A stretch of 8,940 nucleotides of DNA from JAAXQD01 sp032126435 (GCA_032126435.1 JAQBBE010000233.1:1-8940), one strand, 5' to 3'. Shown: positions 1 to 7,435, counted from the first letter of the stretch. Made by a program: numbers and translations. Notes: generated by a model not told the origin, from the sequence alone.

Positions 1-5
1 TATTG

Positions 6-1673
6 ATGACAGAATCTGCGAACGAGAGAGGACCTGTACTCAAAGGACTGGATCCCGAACTAAGACAGATGGTCATAGATACGGTCAGACAGTTTAAGAC
101 CCGTCTCTTTACTCGCGAAAAAATTCTTGAATATGACAAAAACGAATTCTTCCCGGAAGAGACCATCCGCGAAATACTGGGACCGGACATCGGACTACAG
201 CTCCTATTTATCCCCGAAGCCTATGGCGGGATGGGCGGCGGTACCCGGGACTGCTGTGAAGTCATTCTTGAAATGTGTAAAATATGCTTGGGAATCGGCA
301 CAGCTTTTTTTGCCATCCAGCTCGGTTCCGAACCCATCATTGTCGGCGGTACCGAGGAGCAGAAATCAAAATGGCTTGGCAAAATTGCAGAAGGGAATTC
401 CCTTGTGGCCTATGCGGTCACCGAAGCCGGTGCCGGCAGTAATCTTGCGGCACTAAAGACCAGGGCCGAACCGGTACAAAATGATGCCGGTGAAGTCACA
501 GGGTATGTCATTAACGGTACAAAGCAATTTATCTCCACCGGAGGATATGCCGATTTTATTACCCTTCTGGCCAAAACCCCGGAAGGACCTGCATTTTTTG
601 TTGTGGAAAAGGGAACACCAGGGTTTGTTCAGGGCAAGGGAGAAGAGAAACACGGCATCCGGGCTTCGAACACCTCCCCGCTATCTTTCACGGACGTTTT
701 TGTTCCGGTTGACAATCTCGTTGGGGGTTTGCCCGGTATGGGCATGAAGCATGCCGGTAAGGTTTTTGGATATACCCGGCTTATGGTCGCCGCCATGGCG
801 CTGGGCGCCGGCCAAGCGGCAATTGAGATTGTAATCCCATATGCCAAAGAACGCATACAGTTCGGGTCTCCGCTTTCCGAAAAACAAGGCTACACCCACA
901 AACTGATCGTCCCCCATGCCGTAAGATTCGAAGCAGCAATGGCATATATGGACGAAATTGCCCTCAGAATCGATTCGGGCGAATCTGAACTTCATGTGGA
1001 AGGCTCCATTGCCAAGTTGTTTGCCACCGAGTCTGCCGACAAAGCTGCCAACGACGCCATCCAGGCCCTTGGCGGTTACGGTTATATCACAGAATTTGAA
1101 GTGGAAAAGATCAAACGCGATGTAAAGATCACTTGTATTTATGAAGGGACGAGCGAAATTCAACAGAGCATCATCAGCACGTTTCGATGGAAAGAAACGC
1201 GCAAGTCAAAAGGCGATTTTTACCAATCCATTTCCCGGGAATTGGAAACGCTGGATAGCGGTATAAACGATGCCGGGTGTCGGCTTTACGGGCTTGCAGC
1301 CGGTGTTTTAAATGATACCATCATGTTGGCTCATGACAACCGGCTGACCCGCAAGCAGCATGTCATGTTCTTATTGGCGGATATGATGACCCATGTGGAG
1401 GTTGGAGCAAGTTTGGCACGCAAAGCGGTTACCCTCTCAAAAGACGGTAACCCGGAAGCTGAAAAGATCAAAGCCATGTCGAGGATCTTTGCAGACGAAG
1501 TCGCGCAGCTTGTTTCCCAAAACGCGCTTAAAATACTGACGGGCTCCGGTGTATTTGATCAAAAAACGGCCCATGAGTTTATGGAAACCCATTCCTATAA
1601 CCAACTGGTTTGCAGCAGTCTAAATGTCATAAATGACATGGATCTGATTGCAGACATACTGTTTGCGAGGTAA
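6..1673 (+). CDS. acyl-CoA dehydrogenase with long C-terminal extension
   Basis: A flavoenzyme of the acyl-CoA dehydrogenase family, which uses FAD to form (or, in some anaerobes, reduce) the alpha-beta double bond of acyl thioesters. Numbering is from the ATG at 6. The FAD/substrate segment reads TEAGAGSN at 139-146, where most relatives have TEP-AGSD. The C-terminal domain signature has Y-T-R at 256-258 and R283-x-QFG. The catalytic base is probably Glu380 in IYEGTSEIQ. After the usual core of about 400 residues there are about 150 further, mainly helical residues, so at about 555 residues it resembles the very-long-chain type rather than the usual 380-residue enzyme. The start is the ATG at 6; a TTG at 3 is in frame, and an upstream start cannot be excluded because the window begins here. 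It sits 2 bp before fabG, so the two are almost surely co-transcribed, which points to a role with ACP-linked or newly made chains. Family is sure; substrate and direction are unknown. Confidence 0.93.
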   Translation: MTESANERGPVLKGLDPELRQMVIDTVRQFKTRLFTREKILEYDKNEFFPEETIREILGPDIGLQLLFIPEAYGGMGGGTRDCCEVILEMCKICLGIGTAFFAIQLGSEPIIVGGTEEQKSKWLGKIAEGNSLVAYAVTEAGAGSNLAALKTRAEPVQNDAGEVTGYVINGTKQFISTGGYADFITLLAKTPEGPAFFVVEKGTPGFVQGKGEEKHGIRASNTSPLSFTDVFVPVDNLVGGLPGMGMKHAGKVFGYTRLMVAAMALGAGQAAIEIVIPYAKERIQFGSPLSEKQGYTHKLIVPHAVRFEAAMAYMDEIALRIDSGESELHVEGSIAKLFATESADKAANDAIQALGGYGYITEFEVEKIKRDVKITCIYEGTSEIQQSIISTFRWKETRKSKGDFYQSISRELETLDSGINDAGCRLYGLAAGVLNDTIMLAHDNRLTRKQHVMFLLADMMTHVEVGASLARKAVTLSKDGNPEAEKIKAMSRIFADEVAQLVSQNALKILTGSGVFDQKTAHEFMETHSYNQLVCSSLNVINDMDLIADILFAR

Positions 1674-1675
1674 TC

Positions 1676-2440
1676 ATGACGGAACAAAAACAACGCATTG
1701 TTGTCGTTACTGGGGGGTCGAGAGGGATTGGCAGGGCTATCTGTATCGCATTGGCAGCACCAGACACCAGCATCTATTTTAATTATTTTTCTCCAAGTGA
1801 TCCCGATGCCGAAGCTGCTGCTGCTGCAGAAACCGAAAAACTTGTCGCCGAAGCAAAAGGTTCTGCGGCAAGCAAAAGTGTTAACATTGCAAAAGAAAAT
1901 GAGGTTGTTAACTTTTTTAAAGAGATCATCGACAAAACCGGACGGATAGACGTTCTGGTAAACAATGCCGGTATCACAAAAGACGGACTTTTGGTCCGTA
2001 TGAAAGAACAGGACTGGGATGCTGTCTTAAATATAAACTTAAAAGGTGCATTCACTTGCACAAAAATTGTTTCTAAAGTCATGATGCAGCAGCGTTATGG
2101 CCGTATTATTAATATGGCGTCGGTTGTCGGCGTAACCGGCAATGTGGGACAGGCAAATTATTCAGCTTCAAAGGCGGGCTTAATCGGGCTCACAAAAACA
2201 GCTGCCAAAGAACTTGCCCCCCGTGGCATTACGGTCAATGCAATTGCACCGGGTTTTATAGAAACAGACATGACGGCGTCGCTTTCGGAAAAGGCAAGGA
2301 ATGCAATGCTGAGTCAGGTCCCCCTGGGACGTGCAGGACAACCCGAAGATATTGCAGCGGCCGTTGCTTTTCTGGCTTCTGAAAGTGCATCTTACATCAC
2401 AGGCCAGGTAATTCATGTGAGCGGCGGAATGTATATATGA
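1676..2440 (+). CDS. fabG: 3-oxoacyl-ACP reductase (FabG, SDR family)
   Basis: A cytoplasmic short-chain dehydrogenase that probably reduces 3-oxoacyl-ACP to 3-hydroxyacyl-ACP with NADPH, the first reduction of each fatty-acid elongation cycle. The N-terminal Rossmann motif T12-GGSRGIG-R20 binds the cofactor, NNAG is at 96-99, and the active site is visible as N121, S149, Y162 and K166. The C-terminal end (APGFIETDMT, then a segment ending in GQVIHVSGGMYI) is typical of FabG. At 254 residues it is slightly longer than the usual 245 because of an alanine-rich stretch near residues 43-50. The ATG follows the acyl-CoA dehydrogenase stop by 2 bp, with GAGG at 1667-1670 as a short ribosome site inside that gene's end. 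ACP follows 25 bp later. FabG-like SDRs can also act on CoA substrates or in polyester pathways; the adjacent ACP and ketosynthase genes favour fatty acid synthesis. Confidence 0.93.
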   Translation: MTEQKQRIVVVTGGSRGIGRAICIALAAPDTSIYFNYFSPSDPDAEAAAAAETEKLVAEAKGSAASKSVNIAKENEVVNFFKEIIDKTGRIDVLVNNAGITKDGLLVRMKEQDWDAVLNINLKGAFTCTKIVSKVMMQQRYGRIINMASVVGVTGNVGQANYSASKAGLIGLTKTAAKELAPRGITVNAIAPGFIETDMTASLSEKARNAMLSQVPLGRAGQPEDIAAAVAFLASESASYITGQVIHVSGGMYI

Positions 2441-2450
2441 TAATCTATTA

Positions 2451-2458
2451 AAGGAGGA
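2451..2458 (+). promoter_or_regulatory. strong ribosome binding site of ACP
   Basis: AAGGAGGA lies 7 bases before the ATG at 2466, a near-perfect Shine-Dalgarno site at good spacing. It is the strongest one in the window, which fits the high amount of ACP that cells need. Confidence 0.8.
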
Positions 2459-2465
2459 AAACTGA

Positions 2466-2693
2466 ATGTCAATTGAGGATAAAGTAAAAAAGATAATTGC
2501 GGAAAAGCTAAGTGTTGATCTTGAAGAGGTTGTACCGGAAGCCTCTTTTGTGGATGACCTGGGTGCAGATTCACTCGACCTTGTAGAGTTGATCATGTCC
2601 ATGGAAGAGGAGTTCGATATTGATATCCCCGATGAAGAAGCGGAAAAACTGGTAACCGTTAAAGACGCCTTCGATTACATTAGCGCCCATTAA
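2466..2693 (+). CDS. acpP: acyl carrier protein
   Basis: A 75-residue acidic acyl carrier protein. It carries growing acyl chains as thioesters on a 4'-phosphopantetheine arm attached to Ser36 in the G-A-D-S-L motif (33-37). Length, the run of acidic residues along helix II (VELIMSMEEEFDIDIPDEEAE), and the closing VKDAFDYI segment all match housekeeping type II ACPs. It lies between fabG and fabF, the classical order for bacterial FAS genes, although the usual fabD is not seen before fabG. The ribosome site is excellent. A terminator-like structure downstream (2859-2881) could let ACP be made in excess over fabF. It could serve either the general FAS or a dedicated one; sequence alone does not tell. 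Confidence 0.96.
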   Translation: MSIEDKVKKIIAEKLSVDLEEVVPEASFVDDLGADSLDLVELIMSMEEEFDIDIPDEEAEKLVTVKDAFDYISAH

Positions 2694-2724
2694 TGTAAAT
2701 CTCCCTGCCTGAAGGAAGGGGGTT

Positions 2725-2738
2725 CTGCCAAACGGCAG
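2725..2738 (+). other. small hairpin downstream of ACP
   Basis: CTGCC-AAAC-GGCAG forms a perfect 5-bp stem with a 4-base loop. G-rich and C-rich stretches on either side (GGG near 2719-2722, CCC near 2744-2746) could extend it with an internal loop. No T-run follows, so it is not a typical terminator; it may protect the 3' end of the ACP message. Confidence 0.4.
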
Positions 2739-2777
2739 GATTTCCCGTCCAGTTAGGATATCAAGCATTTTTATAAA

Positions 2778-2820
2778 GCTCCCCGCGCCCCCGCCATAAA
2801 GGCCGAGGGCTGTGGGGAGC
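2778..2820 (+). other. long GC-rich hairpin between ACP and fabF
   Basis: GCTCCCC at 2778-2784 pairs perfectly with GGGGAGC at 2814-2820. Inside, GCG can pair with TGT (two G-T wobbles), then CCC with GGG, CG with CG and CC with GG around an ATAAA loop, leaving only single-base bulges or mismatches. It is a very stable 43-base structure in the transcript. No T-run follows. Roles such as an RNA-stability or pause element are possible; none is shown. Confidence 0.5.
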
Positions 2821-2841
2821 ATTCCGGTCAATTAAGATAGA

Positions 2842-2882
2842 TAAAAACCATTGAGAAGCCGGTATCGATATGCCGGTTTTTA
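2842..2882 (+). terminator. terminator-like hairpin abutting the fabF ribosome site
   Basis: CCGGTAT at 2859-2865 pairs with ATGCCGG at 2870-2876 (one T-G wobble, 4-base loop) and is followed at once by TTTTT at 2877-2881, the shape of an intrinsic terminator. Upstream, TAAAAACC at 2842-2849 can pair with GGTTTTTA at 2875-2882, so the U-run can also be drawn into a longer stem. The fabF ribosome site AGGAGG (2882-2887) begins right after the T-run. This could be a partial terminator that lowers fabF relative to ACP, or an attenuator. Confidence 0.5.
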
Positions 2883-2887
2883 GGAGG
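2882..2887 (+). promoter_or_regulatory. ribosome binding site that fixes the TTG start of fabF
   Basis: AGGAGG lies 4 bases before the TTG at 2892. There is no ATG near by, and the protein must begin here to keep the conserved N-terminal RRVVITGLG, so this site decides the start. Confidence 0.75.
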
Positions 2888-2891
2888 CTTA

Positions 2892-4133
2892 TTGAGCAGA
2901 CGGGTCGTTATTACGGGTCTGGGGCTTATAACGCCCCTGGGTACCGGTGTGGATGAAACATGGACTGCGCTGTGTAAAGGCCAATCAGGGATTACCGAAA
3001 TAACGCGATTTAACACTTCCGGATTTGATACCAAAATTGCCGGAGAGGTCAAGAATTTTCACCCTGAGGATTTTCTTCTCAAAAAAGAGGCCAAGCGTAC
3101 CCAGACCTTTATCGCATATGCTGTTGCAGCATCCCGAATGGCCCTGGAAGATTCCGGGTTAAAGATAGACGTCACCAACCAAGATAGGATCGGTGTTGTC
3201 ACAGGATGCGGCCTTGGCGGACTCAATTTGCTGGAACAAACCACCGTTGCTCTGCAAAAGAAAGGCCCCAAACGGGTAACGCCGTTTTTTATCCCCATGA
3301 TGATCGGCAATATGGCCCCTGGGATGATTTCAATTTATCTGGGTGCCAAGGGCCCCAATTCTTCCATTGCCACCGCATGCGCCGCAGGAACTCACGCCGT
3401 CGGCGATGCATTCAAGATCATCAAGAGAGGTGGGGCCGACGCCATGATAACCGGAGGGGTGGAGTCTGTTATCACACCCACGTGCATTGCCGGTTTCAAC
3501 GCCATGAAAGCCCTCTCTGTCCGAAACGATGAACCGGAAAAGGCATCCCGTCCGTTTGACCGTGACCGGGATGGATTTGTGGTCGGCGAAGGTTGTGGCA
3601 TTCTCGTTCTTGAAACGCTTGAATCCGCATTAGAAAGAGGCGCCCGCATCTATGCTGAAATCTGTGGATATGGGATGAGCGGAGACGGGTTTCATATGGC
3701 CGCACCGGCTCCGGATGGTGAAGGTGCCGCCCGATGTATGGCCGCTGCGCTTGATGATGCAGGGATTCCCTATGACAGAATCGATTACATCAATGCTCAT
3801 GGCACTTCGACCCAGCTTAATGATGTTTACGAGACAAAAGCGATCAAGTCTGTATTCAAAGAAAAAGCACCGTTCATCGCCGTAAGTTCAACCAAATCCA
3901 TGACAGGCCATCTGCTGGGCGGTGCCGGGGGAATCGAAACAGTTTTTACAGCGCTGACAATCTATGAAGGCATCATTCCACCAACAATCAATCTTGATCA
4001 TCCTGATGAAGAGTGTGATCTTGACTATGTTCCGAATATCGCACGAAAGACGGATGTCAATACGGCCATGAAAAATTCCTTTGGTTTCGGAGGAACAAAC
4101 GCAACTCTGATCCTCAAAAAATATATGAACTAA
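2892..4133 (+). CDS. fabF: 3-oxoacyl-ACP synthase II (FabF, KAS II)
   Basis: The elongating ketosynthase of type II fatty acid synthesis. It condenses malonyl-ACP with an acyl chain held on its active-site cysteine, releasing CO2. The thiolase-fold active site is complete: Cys163 in TACAAGTH, His303 in NAHGTST, Lys335 and His340 in SSTKSMTGHLLGGAGG. These are the numbers known for E. coli FabF, so the protein is collinear with it over most of its 413 residues. The C-terminal GFGGTN loop, which gates the pocket, is also present. Translation begins at a TTG with a strong ribosome site. It is preceded by a structured leader and followed by a probable terminator, so it may be expressed as a unit partly separate from ACP and from fabH. 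A FabB-type enzyme is less likely from the overall sequence. Confidence 0.96.
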   Translation: MSRRVVITGLGLITPLGTGVDETWTALCKGQSGITEITRFNTSGFDTKIAGEVKNFHPEDFLLKKEAKRTQTFIAYAVAASRMALEDSGLKIDVTNQDRIGVVTGCGLGGLNLLEQTTVALQKKGPKRVTPFFIPMMIGNMAPGMISIYLGAKGPNSSIATACAAGTHAVGDAFKIIKRGGADAMITGGVESVITPTCIAGFNAMKALSVRNDEPEKASRPFDRDRDGFVVGEGCGILVLETLESALERGARIYAEICGYGMSGDGFHMAAPAPDGEGAARCMAAALDDAGIPYDRIDYINAHGTSTQLNDVYETKAIKSVFKEKAPFIAVSSTKSMTGHLLGGAGGIETVFTALTIYEGIIPPTINLDHPDEECDLDYVPNIARKTDVNTAMKNSFGFGGTNATLILKKYMN

Positions 4134-4146
4134 TATCATCATCGGG

Positions 4147-4183
4147 TTTTGGGGACTCAATACCTCCCCTAAAAGACTTTTTT
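4147..4183 (+). terminator. probable intrinsic terminator after fabF
   Basis: TTTTGGGGA at 4147-4155 pairs with TCCCC-T-AAAA at 4165-4174 (one bulged T), giving a 9-bp stem around a 9-base loop. TTTTTT follows at 4178-4183 after a GAC spacer. Position just after the fabF stop fits a terminator; the 3-base gap before the T-run makes it less than ideal. Confidence 0.55.
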
Positions 4184-4196
4184 GCATTCTTCTGAC

Positions 4197-4225
4197 TTGA
4201 TAGACCTGTAAAAGTGTTGTATATA
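4197..4225 (+). promoter_or_regulatory. candidate sigma-70 promoter for fabH operon
   Basis: TTGATA at 4197-4202 and TATATA at 4220-4225 are exactly 17 bases apart. It follows the probable fabF terminator. Transcription from here would give fabH a leader of about 290 bases. Such matches also arise by chance in AT-rich DNA. Confidence 0.35.
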
Positions 4226-4397
4226 GCCACTGGGTTTAGCATGATAAAGAACAATTAAAGGGCTTGGAACTTCTACAATTATTTGGGATTATATCGCTTT
4301 TAATCGCAGGATGGTCTTTCTCATCTTTATGGGACATTGGAAAAATCGGATAAAACAACTTTTTAATTGATAGAATTTCTTAATACGCATTATTCCA

Positions 4398-4465
4398 CCA
4401 TTGCATTGCCCCGTCATTCCAATTGTGATGTGCTCGCTTGTGCCTTGCAATGGCAGGCAAAGCGA
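4398..4465 (+). promoter_or_regulatory. alternative hairpins in the fabH leader
   Basis: TCGCTT-g-TGCCT-t-GC at 4434-4448 pairs with GC-AGGCA-AAGCGA at 4453-4465 around an AATG loop: 13 base pairs with two single-base bulges. A different partner exists: CCATTGCA at 4398-4405 is the exact reverse complement of TGCAATGG at 4446-4453, which covers the top of that hairpin. The two pairings cannot both form, as in many regulatory leaders. It matches no riboswitch class that I recognise. Confidence 0.4.
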
Positions 4466-4522
4466 ACAAACCTGCACTTTCGGGAACGGGTGATGAAGTT
4501 ACTATAAAAAGAGTTAACATTT

Positions 4523-5536
4523 ATGAATTTTGCAGCAAGGATTGCGGGAACCGGATCAGCCTTCCCAAAAAATCGTGTCAGCAACAGCAGTATCGTTAAG
4601 AAACTTGCAAAATTAGGAATCGAAACCAGCGAAGAATGGATCCTTGAGAGAACCGGAATTTATGAGCGGCGGATTTCAGATGTTGAAAATCCAAAGGAAC
4701 AGAATTCTTCCCTCGCTTTTTCAGCAGCTCAAAAAGCGCTTGATATGGCGGGAAAGTCACCGGAAGATATCGATCAAATTATTTATGCCACCTGCTCACC
4801 CGACACCCCACTTCCATCCAGCGCCTGCTGGCTTCAACATAAATTGGGTGCTTTCAGAGCCTGGGGCATGGATATTAATGCAGCCTGTTCGGGATTTATT
4901 TATGGACTGGCCACTGCCGAAAAGTTTATTCGATCCGGACAGGTAATTACGTCGTTGGTTGTGGGCGCCGAAGTCCTTAATCCCATTCTCAATTGGGAAG
5001 ATCGTAATTCCTGTATTTTATTCGGAGACGGCGCTGGTGCTGCGATCGTTGAACAGACCCCTGAAGATTCCGCCCGGCAGATTTTGTCCAGCCATCTCCT
5101 TTCTGATGGAAGTCTATGGGAACTTCTTTATGTCCCTGCCGGCGGATCAAATATGGAGGTAACGCCTGAGAGATACGCAAAAAAACTTCATAAACTAAAG
5201 ATGAAAGGCAAGGAAATTTTCAAGGTTGCTGTAAAAACACTGGCCGATTTCGCTCTTCACGCTTTGAAAAAAAATCAGATGACAACCGATGATCTCGATT
5301 GGTTTGTTCCGCATCAAGCCAACCGTCGAATCATAGAAGCGGTGGCCAATCGTCTCGAGTTACCCATGGAAAAAATTCTCGTTAATGTGGATCGCTTTGG
5401 CAATACTTCTGCCGCAACAATCCCTACCGTCCTGGACGAAGCCAATAGAGACGGACGAATAAAAAAGGGACAGACGGTTTTGCTGGCTGCATTTGGAGCG
5501 GGATTGACTTACGGTTCTATGCTAATACGCTGGTAA
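4523..5536 (+). CDS. fabH: 3-oxoacyl-ACP synthase III (FabH, KAS III)
   Basis: The initiating ketosynthase: it condenses a short acyl-CoA (acetyl-CoA or a branched primer) with malonyl-ACP to start a fatty acid chain. The KAS III triad is visible as Cys122 in NAACSGF, His264 in PHQANRR and Asn294 in GNTSAATIP. Other family marks are the TGIYERR motif near residue 45, the segment CILFGDGAGAA, and the closing FGAGLTYGSML. At 337 residues it is about 20 longer than E. coli FabH. The primer preference cannot be read from sequence. The ribosome site before the ATG is weak (AAAAAGAG about 9 bases upstream). It opens the second gene run of the window, 36 bp ahead of the 620-residue flavin-barrel-like gene. 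Related KAS III enzymes start secondary-metabolite chains; the FAS context favours FabH. Confidence 0.92.
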   Translation: MNFAARIAGTGSAFPKNRVSNSSIVKKLAKLGIETSEEWILERTGIYERRISDVENPKEQNSSLAFSAAQKALDMAGKSPEDIDQIIYATCSPDTPLPSSACWLQHKLGAFRAWGMDINAACSGFIYGLATAEKFIRSGQVITSLVVGAEVLNPILNWEDRNSCILFGDGAGAAIVEQTPEDSARQILSSHLLSDGSLWELLYVPAGGSNMEVTPERYAKKLHKLKMKGKEIFKVAVKTLADFALHALKKNQMTTDDLDWFVPHQANRRIIEAVANRLELPMEKILVNVDRFGNTSAATIPTVLDEANRDGRIKKGQTVLLAAFGAGLTYGSMLIRW

Positions 5537-5572
5537 TCCACCGTAAATTCTTATGAAAATAATATTATCCAT

Positions 5573-7435
5573 ATGATCGATTCTTTACACACGTTTCACA
5601 TTCCTGTTATGGGTATCGGCTATTCCGTCGATACTCCCATCCGCGTTGCGCCTTTTGGCATTTCATCCGTTATTTCACTCGTAGATGACCTTCTTCTCGA
5701 AAAAATCCGAAAATATTATACTGCTGAGTACGGCCTTCCCTATGTTAAGATATCAAAAGATGAAGCGGACGGACGGGCAAAACGAATTTCAGCCTACCTC
5801 GATATTGTCCATGAAATTGTCCAAAAAAAAATGGAGGAAATAAAAAAGCAGCCGTTCTTCGAAAACAACAATAAGCGGAAATACTTTGATCTGTTGCCCG
5901 AAAGCGCTATTTTGAAAAAAAAATACAACCAATTGCTCAAAATGGAGCGCGGTAAGGAAAGAGATGCCCTGGAGAAAGATCTGACACGGAGTATGAGATC
6001 CGGCTCAATCGATGTTAACATTATGGTCACCGTGGATCGGACCCACTTGGATAAAAACGGCAATCCCCTGGGCCAAGAATTCACCGATGCCAAAGCAGGC
6101 CTTAGAGGCTATGCCAACAGTTGCCTGGAGTCTTCAATTGTATTTTCAGCAGGTATTAATCAGCGGTTGTATAGTTATATGAGCAAATTCCGTGACTTTT
6201 ACAGGGATAAAATGGGCCGGATAAAAAAACGGATAATTCTCAAAGTGAGTGATTTCCGTTCCGCTTTAGTTCAGGGGAAATTTTTAGCCAAAAAAGGTCT
6301 CGAGGTTTACGAGTTCCGCATAGAATCCGGGCTAAACTGTGGCGGCCATGCCTTTGCCTCCAATGGAATTTTACTGCCGACACTTCTTAAAGAATTTAAT
6401 GAAAAACGTAACCGTCTGATGGCGGAATTTAAACCGCTCATACAAAAGTATTATAGAAAAATGGGGTGGGAATATCCTGAATCGGCTATGAAAAACCACC
6501 CGCTTATCACCGTTCAGGGCGGAATCGGTATCCACGGTGAAGTGCGCAGACTCACGGAAGATTTCAGAATGGATTTAACAGGATGGGCCAGTCCTTTTCT
6601 ACTGGTTCCCGAGACAACATGCGTGGATGATTCCACACGTGAACTGCTGCGGCGGGCCCGGGGAGAGGACCTGTATTTAAGTGACGTTTCACCTCTAAAT
6701 ATTTTTTTTAACAATGTTCGCGGAACAGGGTCAGAATTGTGGACCCGTAAAAAGGTGATGGAAAGACGACCCGGCTCTCCGTGCCAAAAAAATTTTTTGG
6801 TATCCAATACCGAATTTACCGAAAAACCGATTTGTTTAGCATCGCGAAAATATCAAGCTGCGAAACTAAAAGAAATCGAGGATATGGAGATTTCAGCAGA
6901 TGAAAAGGCAAAATTAATTGAGAAGGTTGTGGTAAAAACCTGTCTTTGCGATCATTTAGGGAACGGAGCGCTTATTGCGTTGGGAATAGCCGAAGAGCAA
7001 AACGCTCCCCAGGCCATATGCCCCGGACCCAACATCGAATGGTTTAATAGATTTTACACCCTAAAAGAGATGGTAGACCATATTTATGGAAGATGTCCGT
7101 CCCTGGTTTCATCAAAACGCCCCCATATGTTTGCCAAAGAAATTGTGATGTACGTGGACTATTTTGAAAAGCAGATAGCGAATTCTTCTTATACACCCAA
7201 AGAAATCAAAACATTGCTCGACTTCAAAAAGAATCTTGAAGAAGGTCTGGACTTTTGCCTTGAAATTGCCCAAAAACCCCCATATCCCGGGGAAAACCTG
7301 GAGTCTCTTTCAAGCTGCGTGGAACAGCAAAGACGTCGCCTGGCAACCCTCTATACCCGTTTTAAAAAAAATATCCCTTTAGATTTTAACACCGAATCAG
7401 GTTCAGACAATCCGACATTGAAGCGTGTCGTCTGA
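5573..7435 (+). CDS. large uncharacterised protein with a diverged FabK/nitronate-monooxygenase-like flavin barrel
   Basis: I do not recognise this 620-residue protein as a named enzyme. Several motifs occur in the same order as in FMN TIM-barrel proteins of the nitronate monooxygenase / FabK enoyl-ACP reductase group: a start FHIPVMGIGYSVDTPIRVA (like the first strand and loop), DVNIM at 147-151 (FabK has GVNIM), GLNCGGH at 253-259 (family E-A-G-G-H, His259 as possible catalytic residue), VQGGIG at 314-319 (family A-G-G-I, phosphate binding) and GWASPF at 337-342 (family G-T-R-F). A charged, helical insert of roughly 100 residues splits the first motifs, and about 250 extra residues follow the barrel, with C457-L-C459-DH and C483-PGPN, possibly metal or cluster ligands. 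No signal peptide or membrane segment is seen, so it is probably cytoplasmic. The ATG at 5573 has a poor ribosome site, so translation may depend on fabH upstream. Fold assignment moderate; function as enoyl reductase or desaturase/isomerase is inferred from context. Confidence 0.6.
   Translation: MIDSLHTFHIPVMGIGYSVDTPIRVAPFGISSVISLVDDLLLEKIRKYYTAEYGLPYVKISKDEADGRAKRISAYLDIVHEIVQKKMEEIKKQPFFENNNKRKYFDLLPESAILKKKYNQLLKMERGKERDALEKDLTRSMRSGSIDVNIMVTVDRTHLDKNGNPLGQEFTDAKAGLRGYANSCLESSIVFSAGINQRLYSYMSKFRDFYRDKMGRIKKRIILKVSDFRSALVQGKFLAKKGLEVYEFRIESGLNCGGHAFASNGILLPTLLKEFNEKRNRLMAEFKPLIQKYYRKMGWEYPESAMKNHPLITVQGGIGIHGEVRRLTEDFRMDLTGWASPFLLVPETTCVDDSTRELLRRARGEDLYLSDVSPLNIFFNNVRGTGSELWTRKKVMERRPGSPCQKNFLVSNTEFTEKPICLASRKYQAAKLKEIEDMEISADEKAKLIEKVVVKTCLCDHLGNGALIALGIAEEQNAPQAICPGPNIEWFNRFYTLKEMVDHIYGRCPSLVSSKRPHMFAKEIVMYVDYFEKQIANSSYTPKEIKTLLDFKKNLEEGLDFCLEIAQKPPYPGENLESLSSCVEQQRRRLATLYTRFKKNIPLDFNTESGSDNPTLKRVV

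Larger units (their letters stand above)
4134..4522 (+). other. 389-bp non-coding stretch between fabF and fabH
   Basis: No convincing protein gene on either strand. The stretch is more AT-rich than the genes around it and holds, in order, a terminator-like hairpin (4147-4183), a candidate promoter (4197-4225), an AT-rich central part with nothing recognisable, and a hairpin with a competing partner (4398-4465). The layout suggests that fabH starts its own transcript with a long, structured 5' leader. Confidence 0.6.

Noticed and set aside
1..9. Overlap of an upstream gene stop with the acyl-CoA dehydrogenase start
   Set aside because: TGA at 4-6 would fit a coupled upstream gene, but only a few bases are in the window and it cannot be supported.
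681..1163. 160-codon open frame on the minus strand inside the acyl-CoA dehydrogenase gene
   Set aside because: It lies wholly opposite a well-conserved gene, has no recognisable domain, and its composition is that expected of a complementary frame.
4367..4395. Second promoter candidate, TTGATA at 4367 in the fabH leader
   Set aside because: No acceptable -10 element lies 16-18 bases downstream (the best is TTATTC), so it was not annotated.
4289..4477. 62-codon open frame on the minus strand in the fabF-fabH gap
   Set aside because: It has a GTG start, no clear ribosome site and no recognisable family, and it coincides with hairpin sequence.
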